A stretch of 64,000 nt of DNA, taken from Bacteroidota bacterium (GTDB lineage Bacteria; Bacteroidota; Bacteroidia; Chitinophagales; LD1). Every line of letters begins with the position of its first letter. Position 1 is the stretch's first letter. This document shows positions 43,700 through 53,431 of the stretch, one piece after another. Location: assembly GCA_947475165.1 (NCBI GenBank), contig CANJLD010000018.1:18608-82607 (forward strand). Direction: 5' to 3'. Position numbers and translations under genes: made by a program. Under the pieces are notes generated by a model. It ran no database searches, was not told the origin of the DNA, and saw nothing but the letters and a program-made list of their open reading frames with translations.

Positions 43700-46276
43700 A
43701 TGACCGGTACCGAAACAATTCAAATGGCAGCTAAGACTGATGTAAAACACAATACGCATACATCGTTCGATGAAGAGCATGTATTGCATGAACTGAAACA
43801 TTATCTGCCATCGCAAACTCCGATTAAAGATTTTATTCATCATAACACACTTCATGCTTTTCAGCACATGAAGTTTTATGATGCCATTTTTAAAGCGGGT
43901 AAAATTTTCGGTTATCAGGTTCACTTGCAGTTGACTGAATTCAGAGGGCTGTATAAAATCGGTAGAATCAAGAAAGAGGTTTTTAATAGAGTTCTTCGCG
44001 ATAAGAAAAGCGCGGATGCAGAAGCGTGGAAAGAGAAATTGCTGACAAAAGAATATGATGTCATCAATACTTCTCGGCTTGGCTTGTTGCGGGCAGAATG
44101 GAAAAATCAATACAAAATTGATTTAGATAATTCGGTGCATCCGCTTTTTTTTAGAATTCTGTGTAGCTATTTAGACCAGGGAGTTGCGCTTTGGAACTTT
44201 CCAGTAAAGGATAAAAGTTTCTTAGCGGCACTGCAGGAGTTGGAGAAAAATAGTTTCGTCAGTTTCTTTAAAACCAAGAGAGCGAAGCAATTTTTGCAAT
44301 CAGGTAACTGTGGAATAACAGAATTGCTGAAAATAGTAGTTGGCAAACGCGAATACTATGAGCAATATCTTTTCGACCAGCAATTCAGTCATCAAGGTTG
44401 GTCTGGTATTGCTGCTTCTATCGAAGCCATGCCGCATACTTTGCTTGACCGCAGAAATGTTTCGCTTCACGATTTAATTGTGGTAGAACTGCTGTTTGAA
44501 ATTGATGCGCTTGATTTTCAGTTAGGCGAAAAATGGGAGCCGCTGGCGAACAGAATGAAAACGGAACCGGTGAATTTATTTGCAGATGTAGCTTCTACAG
44601 AAATGCAGGAAGTAATCAAACTTTGGCAAGATACTTTTGAGTGGAGCTATTATGACGAAGTGCTTACCGGAATCAGTCTGAATAAAAACAGAACAAGAGA
44701 AATTCCTTCTCAAAAAAACTTTCAAGCCATATTTTGCATTGACGAACGCGAATGTTCGCTGCGCAGACATGTTGAAAGTGCCGATAAGAATTGTGAAACC
44801 TTCGGCACTCCTGGTTTTTTTAGTGTGGAGTTTTTCTTTCAGGCAGAGAATGCCAACTTCTACGATAAGCTTTGTCCCGCACCGGTTACTCCAAAATACT
44901 TAATTAAAGAATTTGGCTCGAACCACAAGCGTGAGCATGAATTTCTCTACACTAAAAATGCGCAAACACTTTTACGCGGCTTCTTTGTCTCAGTCTCTAT
45001 GGGTTTTGCAGCAGGAGGGCAGTTGTTTTTGAATTTGTTCCGCCCTAAAATGAGTCCTGCTATTTCTAATGCCTTCTCGCACATGCACTCTCATTCGCAA
45101 CTCACTATAGAAAACAAAAGTTTAGACGATAAGGAAAACGATTTGCAGATAGGTTTTACCATTGAAGAAATGACAAACCGCGTTGAATCGCTGTTGCGTA
45201 GCATTGGTTTAGTCAAAAATTTTGCACCAGTTATTTATTCTATTGCACACGGAAGCAGCAGCGCAAATAATCCTCACCACAGCGCGCACGATTGCGGTGC
45301 TTGTAGTGGAAAGCCTGGTTCTGTAAACGCACGCGTGTTTGCCTTCATGGCAAATCATAAAAAGGTGCGTGAGATGTTACGCGAGCGCGGAATTTCTATT
45401 TCCGATGAAACACAATTTGTAGGAAGCATGCACGACACCGCCAGCGACCAGATTGGCTTTTATGATGAAGCTGCGCTTTCTCAAAAACATAATGTATTTC
45501 ACACACAAAACAAGCTTGCCTTTGAAGCCGCATTAAATGCAAACGCAAAAGAAAGAACGAGAAGGTTTGCCTCTATCAATACAAAACAAAGTTTGACCGG
45601 TGCAAGAGAATCTATTCTGAAACGCTCTGTTTCCATGTTTGAACCACGTCCGGAACTTGGTCATGGAACAAATACACTCTGCATTATTGGTAGCCGCGAA
45701 ATCACTAAGGGTTTGTTTCTTGACAGACGTGCGTTCATGAATTCTTACAATTATGTAAACGACCCAGAAGGAAAAATACTCATCGGTGTAATGCGCCCTA
45801 TTGGTTTAGTGTGCGGTGGTATAAATCTGGAATATTATTTCTCTCGTGTAGATAATTACAAGCTTGGCGCAGGAACAAAACTGCCACATAATGTAATGGG
45901 GCTGATTGGTGTTGCTAATAGTGCCGATGGCGATTTGCGCCCCGGCTTACCGGTGCAAATGATTGAAGTGCATGACCCGGTTCGTCTCCTCATTATTGTT
46001 GAACATTTGCCCGAGATAGTTTTAAACGCCATTCAAAGCGCACCGGAAGTTTACGAATGGTATATTAATGAATGGGTGCATTTAGTGGCGTTGAATCCTG
46101 AAGACGGCATGTATTATTATTTCAATGAAGGAACTTTTAAGCTTTATGAGCCACTGCATCAGCCACTAAAATACGTGAACAATTTCGAACAGTTTGTAGA
46201 GCAGGCTAAAGAAATGGAGACGAACGAAATTGTAGATGCCACGCAGGAAAATTTACCTGTTTACTTACTTAACTAA
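43700..46276 (+). CDS. dabA: DabA, inorganic carbon pump subunit (UPF0753/DUF2309)
   Basis: 858 residues from the ATG at 43700; an upstream in-frame ATG overlapping the carbonic anhydrase gene gives a non-conserved leader. Beta-carbonic-anhydrase-like zinc residues are visible: Cys346 and Asp348 (FCIDEREC), His517 (AHGSSS) and Cys532 (HDCGAC). The His-Cys spacing of 15 equals that of the Halothiobacillus protein. With DabB it forms an energy-coupled CO2-hydrating pump. The end overlaps no gene; DabB begins 7 bp later. Confidence 0.95.
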   Translation: MTGTETIQMAAKTDVKHNTHTSFDEEHVLHELKHYLPSQTPIKDFIHHNTLHAFQHMKFYDAIFKAGKIFGYQVHLQLTEFRGLYKIGRIKKEVFNRVLRDKKSADAEAWKEKLLTKEYDVINTSRLGLLRAEWKNQYKIDLDNSVHPLFFRILCSYLDQGVALWNFPVKDKSFLAALQELEKNSFVSFFKTKRAKQFLQSGNCGITELLKIVVGKREYYEQYLFDQQFSHQGWSGIAASIEAMPHTLLDRRNVSLHDLIVVELLFEIDALDFQLGEKWEPLANRMKTEPVNLFADVASTEMQEVIKLWQDTFEWSYYDEVLTGISLNKNRTREIPSQKNFQAIFCIDERECSLRRHVESADKNCETFGTPGFFSVEFFFQAENANFYDKLCPAPVTPKYLIKEFGSNHKREHEFLYTKNAQTLLRGFFVSVSMGFAAGGQLFLNLFRPKMSPAISNAFSHMHSHSQLTIENKSLDDKENDLQIGFTIEEMTNRVESLLRSIGLVKNFAPVIYSIAHGSSSANNPHHSAHDCGACSGKPGSVNARVFAFMANHKKVREMLRERGISISDETQFVGSMHDTASDQIGFYDEAALSQKHNVFHTQNKLAFEAALNANAKERTRRFASINTKQSLTGARESILKRSVSMFEPRPELGHGTNTLCIIGSREITKGLFLDRRAFMNSYNYVNDPEGKILIGVMRPIGLVCGGINLEYYFSRVDNYKLGAGTKLPHNVMGLIGVANSADGDLRPGLPVQMIEVHDPVRLLIIVEHLPEIVLNAIQSAPEVYEWYINEWVHLVALNPEDGMYYYFNEGTFKLYEPLHQPLKYVNNFEQFVEQAKEMETNEIVDATQENLPVYLLN

Positions 46277-46283
46277 ACAATCC

Positions 46284-48143
46284 ATGGAGCAACTACTTCA
46301 ACTATTTATACTTATACCATTTGCAGGATTCTTCATTACGTTGCTGTTGCCGCGCAAGAAGGAAAAAGTTATTTCGTTCACTGTGTTTTCCACTATCAGT
46401 GTTCATTTACTTGGCTTGGTAACGTTTATTGTTTGTTGGGCAATCAATCAATTTCCAATACTCGATGTAAAGCACCTCACACTTTTTCAAACTGACAACA
46501 TTGAGATTTTCATTGATTTCTACTTTGATAAAGTAACAGTTGTTTACAGTCTTGTTGGTTCAGTGATTGCTTTGATGGTTGCTGTGTTCAGCCGTTCTTA
46601 TATGCACCGAGAAGCAGGATACAAACGTTTCTTCAGCACCTTGCTTTTTTTCTTCACCGGTTACAACATTGTTATCTTCTCGGGTAATTTCGAAACCTTC
46701 TTTGTGGGTTGGGAAATGGTAGGAGTTACTTCATTTCTCTTAATAGCATTTTATCGCGATAGATATTTGCCGGTAAAGAATGCGCTGAAAGTAATTTCCA
46801 TTTACCGGTTAGGCGATATCTGTTTGATACTCGCTATGTGGATGAGTCACCACCTGTGGCATGAGAACATTACCTTTTTAAAGCTGAATGATGTGGCGTT
46901 GGTAACGGAGCATCTAGCGGAACATTATTGGTTCGGTGTGTTTATTGCGGTAATGATTGTAATTGGTGCGGCTGCTAAATCGGCTCAACTTCCTTTCTCC
47001 TCATGGCTGCCGAGAGCAATGGAAGGACCTACCACTTCGAGTGCAATTTTCTATGGTTCGCTTTCAGTTCACTTAGGTTTGTTTCTGTTGCTGCGCACTT
47101 ATCCTTATTGGGAAACCATTGTGCCGGTGCAGGCACTTATTATTTTCATCGGACTTTCTACAAGTATTATCTCAACGCTTATTAGTCGTGTACAATCAAC
47201 GGTAAAAACGCAGATTGCTTATTCATCTGCCGCGCAAATTGGTTTAATGTTTATTGAGGTAGCGTTGGGGCTTCATACACTTGCGTTGATTCACTTTGCA
47301 GGCAATGCTTTCCTAAGAACTTATCAGTTGCTGGTTTCTCCTTCGGTGCTTAGTTATTTGGTGCACGATATGTTTTTCAATTTTAAACCAAGTGCATCGG
47401 TCGGTAATAGTTCTTTCAAAAACTCCATTTACATTCTTTCCATTAAGGAATGGAATCTTGATTTTCTTCTTCATCAGTTATTATGGAAGCCATTTAAATG
47501 GTTTGGAAACAGATTTGATTTCCTTACCTCAAAAGGATCGGCAGTATTATTAGTTGTGATTTTTGTAACCGGTTTACTCTGTTACTTTTTTCAACAAGCA
47601 ATTCCTGTAGCTATTTTTGAATGGCTGCCCGAACTGTTTGCGTTCATTGCGTTTATTTTGATTTTAAAAACTTTTACTGAAAGAGGCGATGCGCTTAGAG
47701 CATGGTTCGAAGTAGTATCCAGTCAATTGTTTATGGCGCTTTCTATTGCTATGCTGAACGAGAATTTTGAACACAATCACATCCTGATGTATCTCAGCGG
47801 TTCGGTAGTAGCAGCAATAGTAGGTTACGTTTGTTTGAAGAAAGTGAAAGCGATTGATGGAAACATTCAGTTGAATCAGTTTCATGGTTACAACTACGAG
47901 CAGCCTACCGTTGGATTTATTTTTCTCGTAGCCTGTTTAGGTTTGGTTGGTCTGCCGTTTACGCCCACTTTTATTGGTATCGATTTACTGTTCAGTCATA
48001 TTCACAGGCACGAAGTAGTGCTGATTGTTTTAACGGCATTAAGTTTTCTGTTTATAGAAATAGCTGTGTTACGCATGTATGCGCGCATATTCCTTGGTCA
48101 GCATAAAAAGCAGTATCACCCAATAGCGTTTAAATCTTCATAG
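46284..48143 (+). CDS. dabB: DabB, proton-channel subunit related to NuoL/MrpA
   Basis: 619 residues from the ATG at 46284 (MEQLLQLFILIPFAGFF). Around 14-16 hydrophobic helices; FFVGWEMVGVTSFLLIAFYR and AAKSAQLPFSSWLPRAMEGP are the classic NuoL/Mrp antiporter motifs, with the Glu and Lys of proton transfer. It gates ions to power DabA. It is longer than short DabB proteins, with an extra C-terminal block of helices after about residue 400. Followed by a terminator, so it closes the operon. Confidence 0.93.
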   Translation: MEQLLQLFILIPFAGFFITLLLPRKKEKVISFTVFSTISVHLLGLVTFIVCWAINQFPILDVKHLTLFQTDNIEIFIDFYFDKVTVVYSLVGSVIALMVAVFSRSYMHREAGYKRFFSTLLFFFTGYNIVIFSGNFETFFVGWEMVGVTSFLLIAFYRDRYLPVKNALKVISIYRLGDICLILAMWMSHHLWHENITFLKLNDVALVTEHLAEHYWFGVFIAVMIVIGAAAKSAQLPFSSWLPRAMEGPTTSSAIFYGSLSVHLGLFLLLRTYPYWETIVPVQALIIFIGLSTSIISTLISRVQSTVKTQIAYSSAAQIGLMFIEVALGLHTLALIHFAGNAFLRTYQLLVSPSVLSYLVHDMFFNFKPSASVGNSSFKNSIYILSIKEWNLDFLLHQLLWKPFKWFGNRFDFLTSKGSAVLLVVIFVTGLLCYFFQQAIPVAIFEWLPELFAFIAFILILKTFTERGDALRAWFEVVSSQLFMALSIAMLNENFEHNHILMYLSGSVVAAIVGYVCLKKVKAIDGNIQLNQFHGYNYEQPTVGFIFLVACLGLVGLPFTPTFIGIDLLFSHIHRHEVVLIVLTALSFLFIEIAVLRMYARIFLGQHKKQYHPIAFKSS

Positions 48144-48199
48144 TGAAGTAGCACCCTATAGGTTATCGCAAACACCAATATGGGTATTGGGTTGATGTG

Positions 48200-48230
48200 G
48201 TGCCGCTCTGTAGTGGGGCGGCACTTTTTT
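48200..48230 (+). terminator. Terminator after dabB
   Basis: GTGCCGC / GCGGCAC stem with an 11-nt loop, then six T. Confidence 0.88.
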
Positions 48231-48340
48231 ATGTTATGTAACTGTTAACATAAAATTCATCTACTTAACGGTTCAATAATACACGCTTCATTATTTGGTA
48301 GTATGTGTTGCATACGTTCGCGGCAGCAAACAAAAAGCGT

Positions 48341-51280
48341 ATGACACACAAATTATTTTCCCTTCTAATCAGTTCGTTTTTGTTCACCGGTTTACTCTCC
48401 GCACAAACCGGTGTGCTATCCGGTAAAGTGGTGGATGGCAAGAGTGGCGAAACGTTGATGGGTTCAACGGTAGTGGTAGATGACAATACGAACTTTGCAG
48501 CATCTACAGATTTAGATGGCAACTTTACTATTCCTAAGGTTCCTGCCGGTAAGCACAAAGTAAAAGTTCGCTATATCGGCTATCAGGAAAAGCAAGATGA
48601 TGTAGAAGTTAAGCCGAACGATGTAACCAACCTTTACATGACGCTGATTGAAGATGCGGTGATTTTGAAAGAAGCCGTAGTTACTGCCACAGTTACCAAA
48701 CGCGATAACGAAAGCGCGATTGTAATGATGCAGAAAAACAGCACCGTTATACAAAGCGGAATTTCGGCAGAAGAAATTAAACGTTCACCGGATAAAACTT
48801 CTTCCGAAGTTATCCGAAGAGTAAGCGGAGCTACTATTCAGGATGGAAAGTTCGCCATCATCCGCGGATTGGCCGACCGGTATAATATGGCAATGCTCAA
48901 CAACGTTCCGCTGCCAAGCACCGAACCGGATAGAAAGGCATTTGCTTTTGATGTGTTTCCTTCCAACATTCTCGACAACATCATTATTATGAAAACCGGT
49001 CAGGCGAATTTGCCGAGCGAGTGGGCCGGTGGTTTAATTCAACTGAACACCCGCGATATACCGGAGAAGAGTTTCTTCAATATAAGCTACGGAATCAGCT
49101 TTAACGAAGGCAGCACATTCAAACCCTACAAAACGTATGAAGGCAGCAAAACCGATTTCCTGGGTTTTGATAACAGCGTTCGTCCGCTATCGAAAAATTT
49201 CCCGAGCATTATTGCTTTGAACGATTTAAAACTTGCAAGCGATAACACTACACTTCGCTCGTTGGGAAAAGAAATAACCAATAGCAGTTGGAAAGTGAAC
49301 GAAAAGAAAATGGCATACCTAGGTCAGAGTTTACAGCTCAGCGGTGGATTTGCGGTGCGTAAAAAAGATGTTCAGATAGGAGGGGTGTTTGCGCTTACGT
49401 ATTCAAACGTGCTGAGATATACCGAAGGAACACGCACTAAATTTGAAGGAAGCAATGGTGAGTTTGACAGCGATTATAAAGATGAGCGTTACAACAACAC
49501 GGTTTCTGCTGCCTTGCTGGGTAACCTGAGCGTAGTGATTAAGAACAACCACAAAATTTCGTGGAAGAATATTTTCACTAACAACAGCGACAACGGACTT
49601 ATTCAGCGCAATGGCGTGAGTTACGGCAGCGCAACAGAGCAACAACGAACCAGCGAAGAATTTACAAACGCGAAAGTTTTCTCTACCAACCTTACCGGTG
49701 ACCATTTGTTTGCCGGTTCCGACATTCGCTGGAAATGGAATGGCGGCATGGTGATGATTAACCGCGACCAGCCGCGCACTACACGCTATTCGTATGAGCG
49801 TCCTTATACTTCTTCTACTCCGTTTGGTGCTAACCAAACTACCGACCCATATGTGTTTCAATTTTCTTATGGCGGCAGCGACCCTAAACAAGGTGCATAT
49901 TTCTACAGCACTTTGAGCGAGAAGGTTTACAATGCCGGAACCGATTTAACCATTCCGTTTAAAGTGAAAGAGAAAAAGCAAGCCATTAGTGTAGGTTATG
50001 CTTTCCAGTATCGCACCCGTGGTTTTGAAGCGCGTAATTTGTTTATTGATTATCCGGGTGGTTACAACGATTCTATTCGCTTTGATAGAAACGTTGACAA
50101 TATCATCAACCAACAAAATTTCGATAATGGAAAATTGACCATGAATCCGTTTGTGTTTCCTTCCGATGTTTACTCGGCTAATTCAACCACACATGCGGCT
50201 TATGTAATGATGGAGAATAATTTCAGCGAGAAGTTTAAAGTGGTATGGGGCTTTCGTTTTGAATCTTTCAAACAAAGCTTAACCACACCGGGCACTATTG
50301 ATTTCGATATTATTCCAAACGACCCTGAGCCACCAATCATTAAAACAAAAGTAATTGACACCACTTACAATAAAGCATATTTCAGCGGAGCGTATAAATC
50401 TGATTCAACCGGTAAGGTTACACCGGTGTTTCCTTTGCTGCCTTCCATCAATTTGATTTATAAGCTGAACGAAACCATGAACCTGCGCGCTTCATATAGC
50501 CAGAGCATGAGCCGTCCCGAGTTCCGCGAGAGCGCACCGTTTTTATACTTCGACTTTTTGCGCGATGTAAGCCTTGCAGGAAATCCGAATATTCAGCAAA
50601 CCTTTATTCATAATGCCGATTTGCGTTACGAATGGTTTCTTGGTAAAGGGCAAAGCATTAATGCGAGTGTGTTCTACAAAAATTTCACCAATACTATTGA
50701 GCTGACCTCGGTAGCAAGCGGAAGCCAGCAAAGTTTTGTTTACAGCAATGCCAAAACCGCCTACTTAGTAGGAGCGGAGATTGAAGTGCGCAAGAACTTC
50801 GATTTTGTTTCTAAGAAATTAGAAGACTTGGTTTTTGTAGCCAACATGGCTTACATCTACAGCCGCGTGGATTTGCGCAACGTAAAAAACAACAGCAGCG
50901 ATGAGCAAATTCGCCCTATGCAGGGGCAAAGTCCTTATGTAGTTAACCTCGGCTTAAGTTACGTTTCGCCTAAAACCGGTACCGGTGCCACACTTTTATA
51001 CAATCAGGTTGGTCAGCGTTTATATGCCAGCGGTGAAGTGGGTAATCCCGCCTGGTATGAGAACTGGAGACCACTGCTTGATTTACAACTTAGCCAGAAG
51101 TTTTTAAAAGGCAAAGGCGTGGTGCGCTTTACCATCAGCGATTTAATTGCGGCTAAAAGCATCTTCTACCAAAACGATGTAATAGGCAAACACCGCGAAT
51201 ACAATAAGGATAAAGACGCTGTGGTGTTGAGCCAGAAAAACTATCGCACTTACTCGCTGCAGGTTTCGTTTAATTTTTAG
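48341..51280 (+). CDS. TonB-dependent outer-membrane receptor
   Basis: 979 residues from the ATG at 48341 (MTHKLFSLLISS), giving a normal signal peptide ending SAQ. A carboxypeptidase-like regulatory domain (GVLSGKVVDGKSGETLMGST to IGYQEKQDDVEV, about 22-105) precedes the plug (EEIKRSPDKTSSEVIRRVSG, RGLADRYNMAMLNNVPLPST) and a long beta barrel ending in YSLQVSFNF with terminal Phe. It imports an unknown ligand using TonB energy. No SusD partner follows, so it is not a Sus-type polysaccharide pair. Confidence 0.95.
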   Translation: MTHKLFSLLISSFLFTGLLSAQTGVLSGKVVDGKSGETLMGSTVVVDDNTNFAASTDLDGNFTIPKVPAGKHKVKVRYIGYQEKQDDVEVKPNDVTNLYMTLIEDAVILKEAVVTATVTKRDNESAIVMMQKNSTVIQSGISAEEIKRSPDKTSSEVIRRVSGATIQDGKFAIIRGLADRYNMAMLNNVPLPSTEPDRKAFAFDVFPSNILDNIIIMKTGQANLPSEWAGGLIQLNTRDIPEKSFFNISYGISFNEGSTFKPYKTYEGSKTDFLGFDNSVRPLSKNFPSIIALNDLKLASDNTTLRSLGKEITNSSWKVNEKKMAYLGQSLQLSGGFAVRKKDVQIGGVFALTYSNVLRYTEGTRTKFEGSNGEFDSDYKDERYNNTVSAALLGNLSVVIKNNHKISWKNIFTNNSDNGLIQRNGVSYGSATEQQRTSEEFTNAKVFSTNLTGDHLFAGSDIRWKWNGGMVMINRDQPRTTRYSYERPYTSSTPFGANQTTDPYVFQFSYGGSDPKQGAYFYSTLSEKVYNAGTDLTIPFKVKEKKQAISVGYAFQYRTRGFEARNLFIDYPGGYNDSIRFDRNVDNIINQQNFDNGKLTMNPFVFPSDVYSANSTTHAAYVMMENNFSEKFKVVWGFRFESFKQSLTTPGTIDFDIIPNDPEPPIIKTKVIDTTYNKAYFSGAYKSDSTGKVTPVFPLLPSINLIYKLNETMNLRASYSQSMSRPEFRESAPFLYFDFLRDVSLAGNPNIQQTFIHNADLRYEWFLGKGQSINASVFYKNFTNTIELTSVASGSQQSFVYSNAKTAYLVGAEIEVRKNFDFVSKKLEDLVFVANMAYIYSRVDLRNVKNNSSDEQIRPMQGQSPYVVNLGLSYVSPKTGTGATLLYNQVGQRLYASGEVGNPAWYENWRPLLDLQLSQKFLKGKGVVRFTISDLIAAKSIFYQNDVIGKHREYNKDKDAVVLSQKNYRTYSLQVSFNF

Positions 51281-51293
51281 ACAGAACTATTAA

Positions 51294-51335
51294 GCCGTCA
51301 TTGCTTTGCTGGAAACCTCCGTTCGCAATGACGGC
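51294..51335. repeat. Short REP-like palindrome (GCCGTCATTGC)
   Basis: GCCGTCATTGC and GCAATGACGGC separated by 20 bp. The outer arms match those of the element at 23284-23364. Could also terminate the receptor gene. Confidence 0.75.
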
Positions 51336-51377
51336 ACTTCTTTTATTTTTAGCCGCTCAATTACTAAACTAGAATTT

Positions 51378-51911
51378 ATGCCCCGTATTGAACCATTGCG
51401 TTCCACAGAAATTACGCCTTCTATTCAGGAAGCTTTTGAAAAACACACACAGGAGTTTAATGCGCGTATTACCAATATGAAATCTACCATGGGTAAATCG
51501 TTGCCGGTGTTTGATGTGTATATGCGCTGGTATGATTTGTATAACGAGGTAAAAGAAATTACCGGTGAGCGAAATGCATATCTGTTTGCTCATGCCGTAT
51601 CGCTGGGCAGCAATTGTCCGCTCTGCACCACCTTCTTCCGCAAAATAATTATAGATCATGGTGAAAAACCCGAAGAACTTGTGCTGACCGGTGATGAACA
51701 AACCCTGCTCGATTTTGGAAGTGCCATAGCTAACAACAAAGGCGAAGTAGATACCGAACTGTATAACCGTATAGAACAAATGTATTCCGAGCCGCAGGTA
51801 ATTACTTTGGTTGGTTTTGCAGGACAAATGATTGCCACCAATATTTTCAACAACGTTTTGCAAGTGCAGATAGATGATTATCTCGCGCCTTATATTCCAT
51901 TGACCCGGTAA
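51378..51911 (+). CDS. AhpD-like carboxymuconolactone decarboxylase family protein
   Basis: 177 residues from the ATG at 51378 (MPRIEPLRSTEITPS); the upstream ATG is in repeat sequence. All-helical domain with YLFAHAVSLGSNCPLCTTFF, where Cys80 and Cys83 form the AhpD-type redox motif. It probably acts in peroxide or thiol redox chemistry. Typical length for the family. Confidence 0.88.
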   Translation: MPRIEPLRSTEITPSIQEAFEKHTQEFNARITNMKSTMGKSLPVFDVYMRWYDLYNEVKEITGERNAYLFAHAVSLGSNCPLCTTFFRKIIIDHGEKPEELVLTGDEQTLLDFGSAIANNKGEVDTELYNRIEQMYSEPQVITLVGFAGQMIATNIFNNVLQVQIDDYLAPYIPLTR

Positions 51912-51983
51912 GTGGTGAATGGCTAGTGGTGAGTAGTAATACAAAACCACTCGCTACTCACCACTCGCTATTAACCGAACAAA

Positions 51984-52790
51984 ATGAACATGAACTTAAA
52001 AGGCAAAGTCGCCTTCATTACCGGTGCCGCACACGGTCAGGGCAGAGCCACTGCCATTGCATTAGCTAAAGAAGGTGTAAACATTGCCGCCTTCGATATT
52101 GCCAAACAACTGGAGTATCCGAAATATAAATTCGGCTCTAATAAAGAACTGGATTCACTAAAAAAGGAATGCGAAAAGCTGGGCGTAAAATGCGTGACGC
52201 ATAAAGGAGATGTGCGCAGCGATAAAGATATTACCAAAGCGGTGAACGCCACTAAAAAGGCATTCGGCAAAATTGATATCCTGTTTAACAACGCGGGTAT
52301 TTGCGCTTACGGTCTGGCGCACGAGTTAAAAGAAGAAGCCTGGGACAGTATGATTGACATTAACCTGAAAGGCCCCTGGATGGTAGCCCGCAGAATTATT
52401 CCTATAATGATTGCGCAGAAGAGCGGGGTGATTATCAATAACTCATCGGTGCTGGGTTTGCGCGGAGCTAACCGGTTATGCCATTATGTGGCAAGCAAGT
52501 ATGGCGTGGTTGGCTTAACCAAAAGCTGGGCTATTGAATTGGCACAATACAATATTCGTGTGGTGTCTGTTCACCCAACCGGTGTTAATACCCCTATGCA
52601 GGATGGCTTAGCCGAAATGGAAAACAGCACCGCTTTAGAAATTGCCGAGCGCAGCGCGGGTAATTTACTCTCCGCCCCTTGGGTAGAGCCGGAAGATGTT
52701 GCCAATGCCGTTGTGTTCTTAGCCAGCGATAAGGCGCGATACCTTACCGGTAGCGAGTTTGTGGTGGATGCGGGCTTGCTTACTAAGTAA
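51984..52790 (+). CDS. Short-chain dehydrogenase/reductase (mycofactocin-type subgroup)
   Basis: 268 residues. Cofactor motif TGAAHGQG at 13-20, NNAG in ILFNNAGIC, catalytic Ser in NNSSVLG, and Tyr168/Lys172 (YVASK). GAAHGQG and the insert after FDI (residues about 40-60) are like SDRs often called mycofactocin-coupled, but no mycofactocin genes are near. The last 16 codons are duplicated with synonymous changes at 53372-53419. The gene is 72 bp after the AhpD-like gene. Confidence 0.93.
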   Translation: MNMNLKGKVAFITGAAHGQGRATAIALAKEGVNIAAFDIAKQLEYPKYKFGSNKELDSLKKECEKLGVKCVTHKGDVRSDKDITKAVNATKKAFGKIDILFNNAGICAYGLAHELKEEAWDSMIDINLKGPWMVARRIIPIMIAQKSGVIINNSSVLGLRGANRLCHYVASKYGVVGLTKSWAIELAQYNIRVVSVHPTGVNTPMQDGLAEMENSTALEIAERSAGNLLSAPWVEPEDVANAVVFLASDKARYLTGSEFVVDAGLLTK

Positions 52791-52813
52791 AACTTTTTGT
52801 TTAGATTCGTGAT

Positions 52814-52996
52814 ATGGCAGAAGTAAAAGACGAAATTCAACGCATTATTGAGCGCCTCCCCAACGAGGTATTAAGCGATGTTTGGGATTATCTGAAGCAA
52901 CTTGAAAACAGTTCCAAAGGTGAAATTGAGTTGTCGCTGCATCTTCGCAAAATACTTACAGAAGATAAAAATCTGTTACACCGCTTAGCCAAATGA
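52814..52996 (+). CDS. Putative antitoxin of Doc module (DUF2281-like)
   Basis: 60 residues. EIQRIIERLPNEVLSDVWDY LKQLE resembles the N-terminal helix of DUF2281-like antitoxins. The stop overlaps the next gene's ATG (ATGA) and the partner is a Doc toxin, which supports the call. 23 bp after the SDR. Confidence 0.75.
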   Translation: MAEVKDEIQRIIERLPNEVLSDVWDYLKQLENSSKGEIELSLHLRKILTEDKNLLHRLAK

Positions 52997-53364
52997 TTCA
53001 TCTGAATGCAGTTTTAGAAATTCATCAACTGCTGATAGAGGAGTTTGGCGGAAAAGCAGGCATACGCGACCTCACTGTTTTAGAATCAGCTATTCAAAGA
53101 CCTTTTACCGGATTAGCCGAACAGGAGTTTTATCCTACACCGGTTGAAAAAGCCGCAGCCGTTTTAGAAAGCATTGTTACCGGTCATCCTTTTACTGACG
53201 GAAATAAGCGCACCGGTTATGTGCTGATGCGCTTGTTTTTGATGGAAAACGGAAAAGACATTGCTGCCACCGAAGAAGAAAAATATCAATTAGTAATAGC
53301 TATTGCTTCGGGACAAAAACAGTTTCAGGAAATAGTTGACTGGATTCAAGCCCACCTTGTTTAA
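52993..53364 (+). CDS. Doc-family (Fic fold) toxin
   Basis: 123 residues. Fic motif HPFTDGNKRTG at 65-75, the Doc variant with Lys in place of the usual Gly-Arg. Doc proteins phosphorylate elongation factor Tu. Signature LDLN-like IHLNAVLEIHQLL at the N-terminus and KAAAVLESIVTGHPF precede it. It overlaps the antitoxin by 4 bases. Confidence 0.92.
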   Translation: MIHLNAVLEIHQLLIEEFGGKAGIRDLTVLESAIQRPFTGLAEQEFYPTPVEKAAAVLESIVTGHPFTDGNKRTGYVLMRLFLMENGKDIAATEEEKYQLVIAIASGQKQFQEIVDWIQAHLV

Positions 53365-53371
53365 CTCTAAC

Positions 53372-53419
53372 CTCACCGGTAGTGAGTTTGTAGTGGATGC
53401 AGGGTTGCTGACGAAGTGA
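53372..53419 (+). pseudogene. Second copy of the SDR's C-terminal 16 codons
   Basis: Reads LTGSEFVVDAGLLTK-stop in one frame, identical in protein to the end of the SDR (52743-52790) although eight of the 48 bases differ, all silently, including the stop codon. No start codon or upstream open frame of its own. Confidence 0.88.
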
Positions 53420-53431
53420 GATGATTAGGGG

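Noticed and set aside
41418..48143. Carboxysome or autotrophic carbon-fixation locus
   Set aside because: No RuBisCO, shell protein or Calvin-cycle gene is visible.
46284..48143. NuoL of respiratory complex I
   Set aside because: It has the antiporter motifs but follows dabA directly with no other nuo genes, so DabB is the better call.
51984..52790. Mycofactocin system
   Set aside because: Only the SDR resembles mycofactocin-coupled enzymes; no mft genes are in the window.
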